Notes: generated by a model not told the origin, from the letters alone. Positions 35,522-45,934 are shown, numbered from the stretch's first letter. The stretch is 64,000 nucleotides of DNA from Pseudoxanthomonas helianthi (GCF_017939625.1 NZ_JAGKTC010000001.1:1595431-1659430), one strand, 5' to 3'. Numbers and translations are program-made.

Positions 35522-36835
35522 TTACGCGCCGCGCAATGCGTCGGTCACCGGCTGCTGTGCGGCGCGCAGGGCCGGGAACAGGCCGCCGACGAAACCGATC
35601 GCCAGCGCCCACTTGATCCCGGTCCACAGCACCGACGGCGACACGTCGAACGAGAAGGTCAGCTGGCCGACGCCGCCGGCGATGGTCGAAGCGGTGAAGC
35701 CGTTGAACACCAGCCACGCGATCAGTCCGCCGATCAAACCGCCGAGCAGCGCCAGCAGCATCGTTTCCAGCATCACCGCGACCACCACCGGAATGCCGCG
35801 GAAGCCGATCGCGCGCAGCGTGGCGATTTCGCGCGCGCGCGTTGCCACGGTCGCGAACATGGTGTTGAGCGCGCCGAACACCGCGCCGATCGCCATGATC
35901 GCCCCGACGATGATCCCGATGATGCGGATCACCGTGGTCATGCCTTCGGACTGCTTGCTGAAGTAGGCCAGCGTGGTCTTCACGTCCACGTCCAGGCGCG
36001 GGTCGCCCTTCAGCGCGGACTGGAAGCCCTTGAACGCCTTCGCATCGGTCAGCTGCGCGGTCACCGAGGTGCGCGTGCTGCCGCGGCGATAGGTCGTGGC
36101 CACGACTTCGGCGTCGGCCCACAGTTCCGAATCCATCGCGTCGCCGGAATGGAAGATGCCGGCCACGGTCCAGGTCTGCGCGCCGAGCTTGATCTGCTTG
36201 CCCGGCTCGAGCCCGGCGAACTGGCGCTGCGCGCCGGTACCGGCCATCACTTCGCGGCGGCCGCTGGCGAACTTGCGTCCGGCGACGACCTTCACGTTCG
36301 GCCGCACCGTCCACGCCGCATCGCCGATGCCGCGCAGCTGCACGCTACCGTCTTCGCCGGGCTTGCCGCCCTTCAGCGGCAGGTTGGCGGCGACGACCAG
36401 CTCGGGCGAGACCAGCGGACGGTTCTGCGCATCGCGGGCCACGCCGGGCGCCTGGCCGATCACGTTGATGCTTTCGTGGTCGAGCGTGGACATCACCTCC
36501 GCCGCCGATGCGCCGCGCAATACGATCGCGCTGCTTTCATTGCCGCTGGCGCGCAGGGTGGCGCGGTAGCCTTCGGCCATCGCCAGCATCGCCACCAGCA
36601 CCGCGACCACGCCGGCGATGCCGATCACGATCACCGACGAAGCGCCGATGCGCTGGCGCAGCGTGCTTAGACCTACCTGAGTCACCGAGCCGGCCTGCTG
36701 GCCGCGCCGGGTCAGCAGCAGCCACAGCAGGAAGCCCGCGGCCAACACCGCCAGCACGAACCACGGTGCCGCCAGCCATACCGCGATGCCGACCAGGGTC
36801 ACCAGGAACCACAACAAACCTTTGAGGAATTTCAT
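35522..36835 (-). CDS. FtsX/MacB-type ABC transporter permease (second)
   Basis: 437 aa. Two N-terminal membrane helices (about 5-42) come before the usual FtsX layout: helix (about 65-90), large periplasmic MacB-core domain (about 90-280), and three C-terminal helices (about 300-425). The segment A-R-E-I-A-T-L-R-A-I-G-F-R, the coupling helix that contacts the ATPase, is present. The extra N-terminal helices are unusual. It is the last gene of the adaptor-ATPase-permease-permease operon and probably pairs with the preceding permease. Confidence 0.88.
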   Translation of the reverse strand: MKFLKGLLWFLVTLVGIAVWLAAPWFVLAVLAAGFLLWLLLTRRGQQAGSVTQVGLSTLRQRIGASSVIVIGIAGVVAVLVAMLAMAEGYRATLRASGNESSAIVLRGASAAEVMSTLDHESINVIGQAPGVARDAQNRPLVSPELVVAANLPLKGGKPGEDGSVQLRGIGDAAWTVRPNVKVVAGRKFASGRREVMAGTGAQRQFAGLEPGKQIKLGAQTWTVAGIFHSGDAMDSELWADAEVVATTYRRGSTRTSVTAQLTDAKAFKGFQSALKGDPRLDVDVKTTLAYFSKQSEGMTTVIRIIGIIVGAIMAIGAVFGALNTMFATVATRAREIATLRAIGFRGIPVVVAVMLETMLLALLGGLIGGLIAWLVFNGFTASTIAGGVGQLTFSFDVSPSVLWTGIKWALAIGFVGGLFPALRAAQQPVTDALRGA

Positions 36836-36847
36836 CGTGATTCTCCG

Positions 36848-38014
36848 TTAACGTCCAGCCAGTGCATCGACGATGTTCAAACGCATCGCTCGGATCGCCG
36901 GCAACAAGCCGACCAGCACGCCGATGGCGACCATCAGGCCCAGTCCCGGCAACCAGATGCTCAGGTTGATCGGCGGCATGTTGATCACCCCGCCGCTGAC
37001 CAGGGTAAGGATCGGACCGATCACCGTGGCCAGGCCCAGGCCGAGCACGCCGCCGAGCAGCACCAGCAGCACCGATTCGGACAGTACCAGTCCCAGCACC
37101 GAGGTGTTGCTGAAGCCGATCGTCTTCAGCACCGCCAGCTCGGGAATGCGCTCGCGCACCGCCTGGGCCATGGTGTTGCCGGTCAGCAGCAGCAGGGTGA
37201 AGAACACCGCGCCCATGATCGAACCGACGATCAGGCCGATGTCGGCCATCTGCTTCATCCAGCTAGCGGCCGCCGCGGACTCCGTCATCGACTTGGTTTC
37301 GTGGTCGGAGTTGGCCGACAGCGCGTCGATGGCCTTGGCCACGCGGTCGGCCTGGTTCACGTCGGCGACGCTGCTGACGTACCAGCCGACCTGGCCGCGG
37401 TTGTACGGGCAGGATTCGTCGAAATACTTCCAGTGCATGATGATCATCTGGCCGTACCAGCCGCCGCTGGCCTTGTCCTTCGGCTTCATCACGCCGACGA
37501 TGTCGAAGGCCCAGTTCTTGCTGCCGTCGCTGTTCGGGAAGATGGTCGACATCAGCGGGATCTTCTGTCCGACCTTCCACTTGAAGCGCTTCATCAGGTC
37601 TTCGCCGACCAGCACGCCGGTGCGGGTTGCGTCGAAGGCCTGGCGCTGCGCCGCGGAGACTTCGATTTCCGGATACAGGTCCAGGTAGTTCGGCGCCACG
37701 GCGAAGCTGAAGACCTGGTTCTCCGGCTTCTGGTAGGCGCCGCCGAACCAGTTGGCGTAGGTCACCGCCTTGACCCCGTCGGTGCGGGCGATGCGGTCGT
37801 TCAACGACAGCGGCAAGGTGTCGATGAACGACAGCTTGGAGCCGGTCTGCAGGCGCTTGGCGCCCTGCGCGCTTTGCCCGGCCTGGTCGAAGCTGACGCG
37901 CACGCCGTTGAGCAGGCCGAACAGCAGGAACGCGGCCAGGATCGATACCAGGGTCAGGATGGTCCGGGTCTTGCGGCGGAACAGTTCCGCCCAGATCAGG
38001 TGCAGGTATTTCAT
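36848..38014 (-). CDS. FtsX/MacB-type ABC transporter permease (first)
   Basis: 388 aa. One N-terminal helix (T-I-L-T-L-V-S-I-L-A-A-F-L-L-F), a periplasmic MacB-like domain (about 45-265) with a few conserved aromatic residues, and three C-terminal helices. The coupling segment R-E-R-I-P-E-L-A-V-L-K-T-I-G-F-S marks the FtsX family. Together with the 437-aa permease it should form a heterodimeric mechanotransmission-type exporter. Twelve bases separate it from the downstream permease gene. Confidence 0.9.
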   Translation of the reverse strand: MKYLHLIWAELFRRKTRTILTLVSILAAFLLFGLLNGVRVSFDQAGQSAQGAKRLQTGSKLSFIDTLPLSLNDRIARTDGVKAVTYANWFGGAYQKPENQVFSFAVAPNYLDLYPEIEVSAAQRQAFDATRTGVLVGEDLMKRFKWKVGQKIPLMSTIFPNSDGSKNWAFDIVGVMKPKDKASGGWYGQMIIMHWKYFDESCPYNRGQVGWYVSSVADVNQADRVAKAIDALSANSDHETKSMTESAAAASWMKQMADIGLIVGSIMGAVFFTLLLLTGNTMAQAVRERIPELAVLKTIGFSNTSVLGLVLSESVLLVLLGGVLGLGLATVIGPILTLVSGGVINMPPINLSIWLPGLGLMVAIGVLVGLLPAIRAMRLNIVDALAGR

Positions 38015-38033
38015 GATGCGGTTCCTTCTCCGG

Positions 38034-38117
38034 TTGTCGTCCCGAACGCAGCGAGGGATCTGCTTTTGCGGCGATGCGAATCGAACGGCAGATGCTTCGT
38101 TGCGCTCGGAACGACAG
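38034..38117. repeat. Inverted repeat between ATPase and permease genes
   Basis: Arms of about 28 bp (left from TGTCGTCCCGAACGCAGCGA, right ending GCGCTCGGAACGACA) form a long imperfect hairpin inside the operon. Such elements may lower expression of the downstream permeases relative to the ATPase. Confidence 0.78.
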
Positions 38118-38120
38118 AGA

Positions 38121-38813
<693 letters not shown>

Positions 38814-38935
38814 GGTCTTGCCTCGATTTGCGGGGCAGGCGCCCCGGGGTGGTCTTGGGTACGACGAACGGGAATGCGGGTTTTCGACAGCGGACAAACA
38901 AGATTCGTCATGACCGACATGCATCGGTCAAAAGC

Positions 38936-39023
38936 CCCGCGCAGGCGGGAATCGCTCATGCCCTTGCCTTGTTTCCGGGAGAAGCAGGAAGCGAAAAGCA
39001 AGAGCGATTCCCGCCTGCGCGGG
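38936..39023. repeat. Perfect 22-bp inverted repeat in the ABC operon
   Basis: The arms at 38936-38957 and 39002-39023 are exact complements (left begins CCCGCGCAGGCGGGAATC). They enclose a 44-nt loop and sit between the adaptor gene and the ATPase gene, where the message could fold into a very stable hairpin. Confidence 0.88.
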
Positions 39024-39039
39024 AATGACGAGCAAAAAA

Positions 39040-40296
39040 CTATTCCGCGGCGTCCTCGGCCAGCTTCACCTTGCCGCCGTCCTTCAATTCCGCCGGCGGG
39101 TCCAGCACCACGTTATCGCCGCCTTGCAGGCCGGACAGCACCAGGCGGTCATTGCCCAGCGTGGCGCCGGTCTTCAGCGAACGCTGTTCGACGCGGTCCT
39201 CTTCGCCGACGACGAAGGCCACGTCCTGGCCGTCGCGTTGGGCGATCGCCGCCGCCGGGACGCGCACGCCCTGCGGCTGCTGCGTTGCCTGCTGCTGCGG
39301 CTTGGCCGGTTCGAGGAAACTGACGTTGACGCCCATCTCCGGCACGATGCGCGGGTCCCTCGACTTCAGCGCGATGCGCACCTTGACCGTGGCCTTGCCG
39401 CGGTCGGCGGTGGGGATGACCGCGATGACCTCGGCGGGGATCTTCCAGTCCGGATAGGCGTTCAGCGTGGCCTGCACCGGCATCTTCGGCTGCACGCGGC
39501 CGATGAAGGCCTCGCCGACGTCGACTTCCACTTCCAGCGAATCCATGTCGACGATGGTGCCGATGCCGGTGCGGGTGAAGCCGCCGCCGGCCGACAGCGG
39601 CGAGACGATCTCGCCCGGCTGCGCGGCCTTGGCGGTGACCACGCCGGCGAACGGCGCGCGCACCACGGTGTTGTCCACGCCGATGTCGGCGATGCGCAGG
39701 CCGTCGGCGGCGACCTTGGCGTTGCGCTGCGCGGTCAGCAGCTCGGCGCGCAGCGCGTCGCGCGCGGCGATGGCCTCGTCGTACTGCGAACGCGAGACCA
39801 GTTGCTGCGACACCAGCTTCGACAGCCGCGCCGCGTCGGCTTCGGCCTGCTTCAGCCGCGCCTGCACGCCGGTGACCTGGCTCTGCGCCGCGCCGTACTG
39901 CGCGCGCGAAAGCGAGCGTTGCGCATCGGCGTCGATCGGGTCCAGCGTGGCCATCACCTGGCCCGCCTCGACGCGCTGGCCTTCCTCGATCAGCACCTCG
40001 CGGACCTTGCCGGTGATCTTGGCCGAGACCGTGGCCATGCGCCGGGCGACGACGTAGCCGGTCGCGTCCAGCACCGAAGCGCTGGACGCATCGCCGCTGG
40101 CCATCGCCACCACCGGCGCGGTCTTCACTTCGATCGGTTTCTCGCGGCCGAACACTGCCCATGCGCCGATGCCCAGCACCAGCAGCACCACGGCGGCGAT
40201 GGACAGGCGGATCCACAATCCGCGCCGGGACGGCGGCGGCGTCGCGGCTTTGCGGTCGATGCGGAGTTCCTTCAGCAGGTCGGGGGAGCTATTCAT
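39040..40296 (-). CDS. Periplasmic adaptor (HlyD/MacA/RND-MFP type)
   Basis: 418 aa, one N-terminal membrane helix (about 27-50), then the adaptor pattern: half lipoyl domain (G-T/I-G-K-V-R-E-V), an alpha-helical hairpin (about 110-190, A-Q-S-Q-V-T-G-V-Q-A-R-L-K-Q-A-E-A-D), second half lipoyl (V-R-A-P-F-A-G-V-V), beta barrel and membrane-proximal domain. It should bridge the permeases and an outer-membrane channel such as TolC. It opens the minus-strand operon with the ATPase and two FtsX permeases. Cargo unknown; macrolide, peptide or lipid export are possible. Confidence 0.91.
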   Translation of the reverse strand: MNSSPDLLKELRIDRKAATPPPSRRGLWIRLSIAAVVLLVLGIGAWAVFGREKPIEVKTAPVVAMASGDASSASVLDATGYVVARRMATVSAKITGKVREVLIEEGQRVEAGQVMATLDPIDADAQRSLSRAQYGAAQSQVTGVQARLKQAEADAARLSKLVSQQLVSRSQYDEAIAARDALRAELLTAQRNAKVAADGLRIADIGVDNTVVRAPFAGVVTAKAAQPGEIVSPLSAGGGFTRTGIGTIVDMDSLEVEVDVGEAFIGRVQPKMPVQATLNAYPDWKIPAEVIAVIPTADRGKATVKVRIALKSRDPRIVPEMGVNVSFLEPAKPQQQATQQPQGVRVPAAAIAQRDGQDVAFVVGEEDRVEQRSLKTGATLGNDRLVLSGLQGGDNVVLDPPAELKDGGKVKLAEDAAE

Positions 40297-40465
40297 CGGC
40301 AGGGGCGCTCAAGGGGGTGGCGTCGCGAGGTGGCAAGTGTGACCATTCCTGCCGGAGCATGCCAAGTTGCCGGAAGTCACCCGGGTGATGCCGATGTGAC
40401 GGGGTGCCGAAGCGCACGGCAGGTTTTCCACATAATCCGGGCATCGGGGAATCGAGGGGACGACG

Positions 40466-40894
40466 ATGGCGAATCCGCGGCGACCGCTGGGCATGATGCT
40501 GATCGGCATGGCGGCACTGCTCTGGTACCTGGCCTGCCTGACCATGATGGTCCGCGAACTGGCCCTGCCGCCCGCGGTGGTGGCGGCCTTGTCGCTGGCC
40601 GACCAGGAGATCCGATCGGCCACGCCGGCCTGGTCGCACGTGGTATCCGGCTTCGCCATCGCCACCGGCCTGCTCGGCGCCGCCGGCCTGCTGCGGGCCA
40701 GGGCCTGGTCCGCCGGCATGTTCCAGTTGTCGATGCTCGGCGCGCTGGTGCAGATGGCATCGCTGTACGCGGTCACCCCGGCATGGGACCACTACGGCGT
40801 GCAGGGCACGATGTTCCCCTTGCTGCGCATCGCGGTCGCCCTGTTGCTGTGGCGCTACGCCGACGATGCGCGGGTACGTGGCCGGCTGGCCTGA
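40466..40894 (+). CDS. Small four-helix membrane protein
   Basis: 142 aa with four predicted membrane helices (about 6-28, 50-72, 78-101, 110-130) and short loops. I recognise no catalytic motif. Similar sequences in Xanthomonadaceae are often named sugar transporter or hypothetical; I see nothing that shows transport. It is divergent from the adaptor operon and 197 bp before an ABC-2 transporter unit. Confidence 0.68.
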   Translation: MANPRRPLGMMLIGMAALLWYLACLTMMVRELALPPAVVAALSLADQEIRSATPAWSHVVSGFAIATGLLGAAGLLRARAWSAGMFQLSMLGALVQMASLYAVTPAWDHYGVQGTMFPLLRIAVALLLWRYADDARVRGRLA

Positions 40895-41091
40895 GCACGC
40901 CAACGCGTCGATAGCGGAGCGGTATCGGGCGACGGCGGCGATCCTGGCGCGGTTTCGGGGCATGCGTGCAGGCTAGCGACGGCGGCCGGGGCCGTCATCT
41001 GACGCTTGTCATGTCGAATGCGTGATCCGCGCGACTGCCGGCGAGGCGCGCGCGGCGGCATCGTGCCGCCATTCCACACGGAGGCAGCGGG

Positions 41092-42024
41092 ATGGCGATT
41101 CAACAAGGCACGCTGGCGCGCCTGCGCGGCGCGACCAAGGCGTACGGCGCGGTGCAGGCCCTGGCCGGCATCGACCTGGAATTGCACGGCGGCGAAATGC
41201 TGGCCCTGCTCGGTCCGAACGGCGCCGGCAAGACCACCGCGATCGGTCTGCTGCTCGGCCTGATCCGCGCGGACGCCGGCGAAGTCTCGCTGTTCGGCAT
41301 GGACCCGCAGCGGATCGAGGCGCGCCGCCACATCGGGGTGATGCTGCAGGACGCGCAACTGCCGCCGACCCTGCGCGTTGGCGAACTGATCCGCCTGACC
41401 GCGAGTTATTACCCGTCGCCGCGCAGTGTCGCCGAAAGCGCGGAGCTGGCCGGCGTTGCCGACCTGTTGCAGCGCCAATACGGCAAGCTGTCCGGCGGCC
41501 AGCAACGCCGCGTGCAGTTCGCCCTGGCGCTGTGCGGCCGGCCGCAACTGCTGTTCCTCGACGAACCCACCGTGGGCATGGACATCGAGGCCCGACAGAA
41601 GCTGTGGCAGGCGATCCGCCACCTGGTCGCCGAAGGCAATGCGGTGGTGCTGACCACGCATTACCTGGAGGAAGCCGAAGCGCTGGCCGACCGCGTCTGC
41701 GTAATGGGGCGCGGCAAGCTGATCAGCGAAGGCAGCGTGGAAGCGTTGCGCGCGCGCATCGCGCTGAAGCGGGTGTGGTGCGCGACGAAATTGTCGCAGG
41801 CGGAAGTCGCGACCTGGCCGGAAGTGGCCGAGGCGCGCATCGACGGCGAGCGCCTGTGCCTGTCCACCGAATATCCGGAATTGCTGGTGCGCCGCCTGTT
41901 CGCGGAAGACCTGCACCTTTCGTCGCTGGAGGTGCGCGCCGCCGGCCTGGCCGAGGCCTTCACCGAACTGACCCGCGAAGACGACATCGCCCATAACAGT
42001 CGTGCCTTGCAGGAAGCCGCCTGA
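41092..42024 (+). CDS. ABC-2 transporter ATPase (CcmA/DrrA-like)
   Basis: 310 aa. ATPase motifs: Walker A G-P-N-G-A-G-K-T-T, signature L-S-G-G-Q-Q-R-R, Walker B L-L-F-L-D-E-P and H-loop L-T-T-H-Y. The C-terminal 80 residues form the extra domain common in DrrA-type drug or lipid exporters. Its stop overlaps the permease start by one base (TGATG). The linked histidine kinase and response regulator suggest control by membrane state, as in DesKR-linked transporters. Confidence 0.92.
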   Translation: MAIQQGTLARLRGATKAYGAVQALAGIDLELHGGEMLALLGPNGAGKTTAIGLLLGLIRADAGEVSLFGMDPQRIEARRHIGVMLQDAQLPPTLRVGELIRLTASYYPSPRSVAESAELAGVADLLQRQYGKLSGGQQRRVQFALALCGRPQLLFLDEPTVGMDIEARQKLWQAIRHLVAEGNAVVLTTHYLEEAEALADRVCVMGRGKLISEGSVEALRARIALKRVWCATKLSQAEVATWPEVAEARIDGERLCLSTEYPELLVRRLFAEDLHLSSLEVRAAGLAEAFTELTREDDIAHNSRALQEAA

Positions 42025-42800
42025 TGAACGCCATCCTCGACAACGCCTCGAACACGATGCCCCGCGCACGTGTGTTCAACGCCTACCTGCAGGAAACCCG
42101 CAGCGAGATCCTGCGCTACCTGCGCAATCCCGGTTTCCTGTTGCCGACCCTGCTGTTCCCGACCGTGTTCTACCTGATGTTCGGCGTGCTGCTCGGCCAT
42201 GGCAGCGAGCAGGCGCGTTACATGCTGGCCGCGTATTCCACCTTCGGGGTGATGGCGCCGGGCCTGTTCGGTTTCGGCGTATCGCTGGCGCTGGAACGCG
42301 ACGGCGGGTTGCTCACGCTGAAGCGCGCGCTGCCGATGCCGCCGGCCGCGTACCTGGTCGGCAAGATGGCGATGGCGATGCTGGTCGCGGCCGCAATCGC
42401 CTCGCTGCTGCTGGCGATCGCCCTGTTCGTCGCCCACGTGCCGTTGCCCGCCGCGCAGGCATCGCGCCTGTTCGCGCTGGAAGTCGCCGGCGTGGTGCCG
42501 TTCTGCGCGCTGGGCCTGCTGCTCGGCACGCTGATCAAGGGCCAGGGCGCGCCCGGCTTGATCAACATGATCTACCTGCCGATGGCGTTCCTGTCCGGCC
42601 TGTGGTTCCCGCTGTCGATGATGCCGAAGTTCCTGCAGCAGCTTGCGCCGGTCTGGCCCAGCTTCCATCTCAACCAACTGGCGATGTCCGCGGTCGGCAT
42701 GCCGTCGCTGGGCTCAGGCCTGCAGCATGCGCTGGTGCTGTGCGGCTTCACCGTCGCCTGCCTGTGGCTGGCCGCGCGTCGCCTGCGCCGCAACGGTTGA
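42024..42800 (+). CDS. ABC-2 type transporter permease
   Basis: 258 aa with six membrane helices and the ABC-2 segment L-S-G-L-W-F-P-L-S near the last pair. The N-terminus starts cytoplasmic with R-N-P-G-F-L-L-P-T-L-L-F-P. It pairs with the ATPase just upstream (one-base overlap). Substrate unknown; drug or lipid export by analogy to DrrB/YadH-type permeases. Confidence 0.9.
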   Translation: MNAILDNASNTMPRARVFNAYLQETRSEILRYLRNPGFLLPTLLFPTVFYLMFGVLLGHGSEQARYMLAAYSTFGVMAPGLFGFGVSLALERDGGLLTLKRALPMPPAAYLVGKMAMAMLVAAAIASLLLAIALFVAHVPLPAAQASRLFALEVAGVVPFCALGLLLGTLIKGQGAPGLINMIYLPMAFLSGLWFPLSMMPKFLQQLAPVWPSFHLNQLAMSAVGMPSLGSGLQHALVLCGFTVACLWLAARRLRRNG

Positions 42801-42827
42801 ACGGATGCGCAGGCGCTGCCGTAGGAT
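42797..42827 (+). promoter_or_regulatory. Promoter-like pair before the histidine kinase gene
   Basis: TTGAAC (42797-42802), 19 bp, TAGGAT (42822-42827). The -10 ends 6 nt before the ATG, so the transcript would start at the start codon. The -35 lies on the stop of the permease gene. Confidence 0.5.
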
Positions 42828-42833
42828 GCGCGC

Positions 42834-44045
42834 ATGAACATACCCGCCTGGTTGCGCCGCCGGATGGCTCCGGCCCCGGATTCCGCGGTGGCCGAGGCCC
42901 AGCGCCGCGGCAAGTCGCCGTGGACCGACGGCGTGCACCTGCTGTGGTCGGCCTGGGTGTTCGTCACCCCGTTGTTCGGCAGCGGCTACGACTGGAAGTG
43001 GGCCGGGTTCACCCTGCTGTCCTATCCGCTGTTCCTGTGGCTGTACGCCAAGGTGCTGCTCGCGCCGCGCCGGCACGGCTGGCGCTATGCCATCGGCATG
43101 GCGGTGCTCGGCCTGGCCTTGATGCGCTGGTACCCGTCGGGGCTGAGCTACTTCGTGTTCGGCTGCGTGATGTTGCGCACCAGTGCGAAGCGGCCGAGCC
43201 TGCGCGCCTATATCCTGCAACTGCTGGCGATGAACGCGGTGTACGTGGCGGTGGCCGCGTGGATCGGCTATCCGCCGCTGATGTGGGTGTGGATGCCGGT
43301 GATGACCCTGGTGATCGGCATCATCATCAACGTCGAACACGCCAGCCAGGAAAAAGACGCCGCGCTGGCGCTGTCGCACGACGAAGTGCGCCGGCTCGCC
43401 GCCACTGCCGAACGCGAGCGCATCGGCCGCGACCTGCACGACCTGCTCGGGCACACGCTGTCGCTGATCACGCTGAAGCTGGAGCTGGCGCGCAAGCTGG
43501 CCGACCGCGATCCCGCGGCGTCGCGGCGCGAACTGGAGGAAGCCGAGCACGTCGCGCGCGACGCGTTGGCCCAGGTGCGCAGCGCGGTCACCGGCATCCG
43601 CTCCACCGACCTCGCCGCCGAACTCGCCTCGGCCAAGCTGATGCTGGAATCCTCGCAGGTGCGGCTGGACTACGACGTGCCGCCGGCCGACCTGCCGCCG
43701 GAAGTCGAACGCGGCCTGGCGCTGGTCCTGCGCGAGGCGGCGACCAACATCGCCCGGCATGCGCAGGCGACCTGCGCGAAAATCGAGTTCGCGCGCGAGG
43801 CGAAGACCGTGCAGCTGTGCGTCGGCGACGACGGCCGCGGCGGTGTGCACGCGGACGGCAACGGCCTGACCGGCATGCGCGACCGGGTGCGCGCGCTCGG
43901 CGGCACGCTCAGCGTGGATTCGCCGCGCAACGGCGGCACCCGCCTGCTGGTGCGCGTGCCGCTGGCCTGGCGCGATCCGCTGCTGTCGCTGCGCGCGGTC
44001 GACGTTGCCGGCGAGGCGCTGCGCAGCGCGGAAGCGCGCGCATGA
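42834..44045 (+). CDS. Sensor histidine kinase (HisKA_3, DesK-like)
   Basis: 403 aa. Residues about 30-165 hold four to five membrane helices that form the sensor; there is no large periplasmic domain, as in DesK-type membrane-fluidity sensors. The dimerisation/phosphoacceptor region is G-R-D-L-H-D-L-L-G-H with His202, followed by the HATPase domain (L-R-E-A-A-T-N-I-x-R-H and G-D-D-G-R-G-G, then N-G-L-T-G-M-R-D-R). All kinase boxes are present. It overlaps the regulator gene by ATGA and follows the ABC-2 permease by 33 bp. Confidence 0.93.
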   Translation: MNIPAWLRRRMAPAPDSAVAEAQRRGKSPWTDGVHLLWSAWVFVTPLFGSGYDWKWAGFTLLSYPLFLWLYAKVLLAPRRHGWRYAIGMAVLGLALMRWYPSGLSYFVFGCVMLRTSAKRPSLRAYILQLLAMNAVYVAVAAWIGYPPLMWVWMPVMTLVIGIIINVEHASQEKDAALALSHDEVRRLAATAERERIGRDLHDLLGHTLSLITLKLELARKLADRDPAASRRELEEAEHVARDALAQVRSAVTGIRSTDLAAELASAKLMLESSQVRLDYDVPPADLPPEVERGLALVLREAATNIARHAQATCAKIEFAREAKTVQLCVGDDGRGGVHADGNGLTGMRDRVRALGGTLSVDSPRNGGTRLLVRVPLAWRDPLLSLRAVDVAGEALRSAEARA

Positions 44046-44644
44046 TCCGGATCCTGTTGGCCGAGGACCAGGCGATGGTGCGCGGCGCGCTGTCCGCGCT
44101 GCTGAACCTGGAGACCGACATCGAAGTGCTGGGCGCCGCCGCCGACGGCGAGGCGGCTTGGCGCGAACTGCAACGCCTTAAACCCGACGTGCTGGTCACC
44201 GACATCGAGATGCCCGGCCTGTCCGGGCTGGAACTGGCGCAACGCATCCAGCGCCACGAACTGCCGACGCGGGTGGTGATCGTCACCACCTTCGCCCGCG
44301 CCGGTTTCCTGCGGCGCGCGCTGGAAGCGGGCGTTTCCGGCTACCTGCTCAAGGACGCGCCGGCCGAAGACCTGGCCGAGGCCCTGCGCAAGGTGCATCG
44401 CGGCGGCCGCGCGATCGATCCGCAACTCGCGCTGGATGCGTGGAGCGATGCCGATCCGCTCAACGACCGCGAACGCCAGGTGCTGCGTTTCGCGGGCGAG
44501 GGCATGTCCGCCGCCGAGATCGCCGCGCAGCTGCGCCTGTCGCAGGGCACGGTGCGCAACTACCTGTCCGAAGCGATCGGCAAGCTCGGCGTCGGCAACC
44601 GGATCGAGGCGTATCGCCTCGCGCGGCAGAAGGGGTGGCTTTAG
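44042..44644 (+). CDS. NarL-family response regulator (DesR-like)
   Basis: 200 aa. Receiver domain with acidic pocket (A-E-D-Q), phosphoacceptor Asp54 (V-T-D-I-E-M-P-G), Thr switch (V-T-T-F) and Lys (L-K-D-A). The C-terminal LuxR-type helix-turn-helix is N-D-R-E-R-Q-V-L-R-F ... S-A-A-E-I-A-A-Q-L-R-L-S-Q-G-T-V-R-N-Y. It is the cognate partner of the kinase and probably controls the ABC-2 transporter. The last 52 bp of this gene are duplicated at 46121. Confidence 0.95.
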   Translation: MIRILLAEDQAMVRGALSALLNLETDIEVLGAAADGEAAWRELQRLKPDVLVTDIEMPGLSGLELAQRIQRHELPTRVVIVTTFARAGFLRRALEAGVSGYLLKDAPAEDLAEALRKVHRGGRAIDPQLALDAWSDADPLNDRERQVLRFAGEGMSAAEIAAQLRLSQGTVRNYLSEAIGKLGVGNRIEAYRLARQKGWL

Positions 44645-44786
44645 ATCGCAGGCAGAATGTTGAAAATTCTGAAGCGCTTGACGGCACTCCAACGCCGTCG
44701 CGATCTTGCGGAACTTCGCCGCGGAGCGCGTGTCGCTGGCATGCGGAAGTCAATCAGGTAACACGTCGGGCCTTCCACCCGAAGAC

Positions 44787-45848
44787 CTAGCGCAGAAACT
44801 TCAGTGCCAGCCAAAGCAACCACATGCCGACAATCGTCCATCCCACTATCCTGAAGGTACGGAGGTCTTTTCTCGTCCGCTTGGCCGACTTTTCCAGGGT
44901 CGCTTCTAGCTGGGGACGCAGTGCATCGTTCAAGGCCGCGTGCTGGCGCATCCGCGCTTCGAAGGCGCGCATTTGCTCCGGGCTGGGATCGATCGGCGTG
45001 GCGCGCATCTCCTCGGTGATGCGTTCGGCTTCTTCGTTCATTTCCTGCATGCGCAACCACGTGGAGACCTCGTCGGCTTCCATACGATGGTGCCAATGCT
45101 TCAGCAGCGGCGCATTGTGGCTCCGGCGCAGCGCCAGCGCCGATCGGTGGATCAGCTCTGGGTCCTTGTTCAGGATATTCAGCGGCACCGGCAAAGAACC
45201 GTAGCCTGGGTTGCTCCGCAACCGTCTTCCCTGTATCCAGCGGAAGAAGGGCGGAGCGTTGTTGAGGTAGCGCAAGGGCTCACGCACGCAGAGGAACAAG
45301 GTGTGGCTGGTGGAATAGCGCACCTTCATGCTGTGCAGCTGCAGGCCCACCACGTCCGCCCAAGGAATGGAGCCGTATATCGCGTGACGTATTCCGCGGG
45401 AATCCATCTGCAGCATCGGTCCGGGGCGCAGGAACTGCCGGGCCAGTTCGTAGCCCAGCAAGAGGAAAAGAAGCAACAGGCCCAATCCCAGTGCGGACAT
45501 GCCCCATTGGCCCTTCCGCGCGGCGGCGTAACCCATTGCGCCGAACCCCACGGTCAGCGGAATCACCAGCAGAAACCACCATGGGCTGCCCTGGGCTACG
45601 AACACGTGCTCGCGTCGCGCGGATTCCAGTTCTTCCTGGTTCCGTGCTTGTTGCCGTTTGCCCAGCCATCGGCTAGCCAGCAGGGAAAGGCCCAGGCACG
45701 CCGCGCATGCCAGCCAAGCGGTTTCGACGCCCGCCGGCAACGCCGTGGCGTTCTGGCGCGAATGCAGCCAAGGCAAGGTGTAGAGCAACAGGCCCAGGCC
45801 GGAAACGATGGCTGCGACCTGGGACAGAAACTTACCGAGCTTCAGCAT
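44787..45848 (-). CDS. Unknown membrane protein with PH-like middle region
   Basis: 353 aa. Membrane helices at about 10-30, 45-62, 92-112, 118-138 and one at the very C-terminus (W-T-I-V-G-M-W-L-L-W-L-A). The middle (about 150-250) alternates strands with M-D-S-R-G-I-R and I-P-W-A-D-V-V-G-L, the pattern of a bacterial PH-like domain, as in STM3941-type proteins. A Lys/Arg/Glu-rich helical stretch follows. No function can be given. The gene lies inside the segment bracketed by duplicated response-regulator tails (44589 and 46121), so it is likely an insertion. Confidence 0.72.
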   Translation of the reverse strand: MLKLGKFLSQVAAIVSGLGLLLYTLPWLHSRQNATALPAGVETAWLACAACLGLSLLASRWLGKRQQARNQEELESARREHVFVAQGSPWWFLLVIPLTVGFGAMGYAAARKGQWGMSALGLGLLLLFLLLGYELARQFLRPGPMLQMDSRGIRHAIYGSIPWADVVGLQLHSMKVRYSTSHTLFLCVREPLRYLNNAPPFFRWIQGRRLRSNPGYGSLPVPLNILNKDPELIHRSALALRRSHNAPLLKHWHHRMEADEVSTWLRMQEMNEEAERITEEMRATPIDPSPEQMRAFEARMRQHAALNDALRPQLEATLEKSAKRTRKDLRTFRIVGWTIVGMWLLWLALKFLR

Positions 45849-45934
45849 CCTGCACGCTCACGACGTCAAATTGTCCAATTATCGGGGCCGCATACTGCAA
45901 ATTGTCGCGTCCCGAATCCAGTCTCCATCTTGGA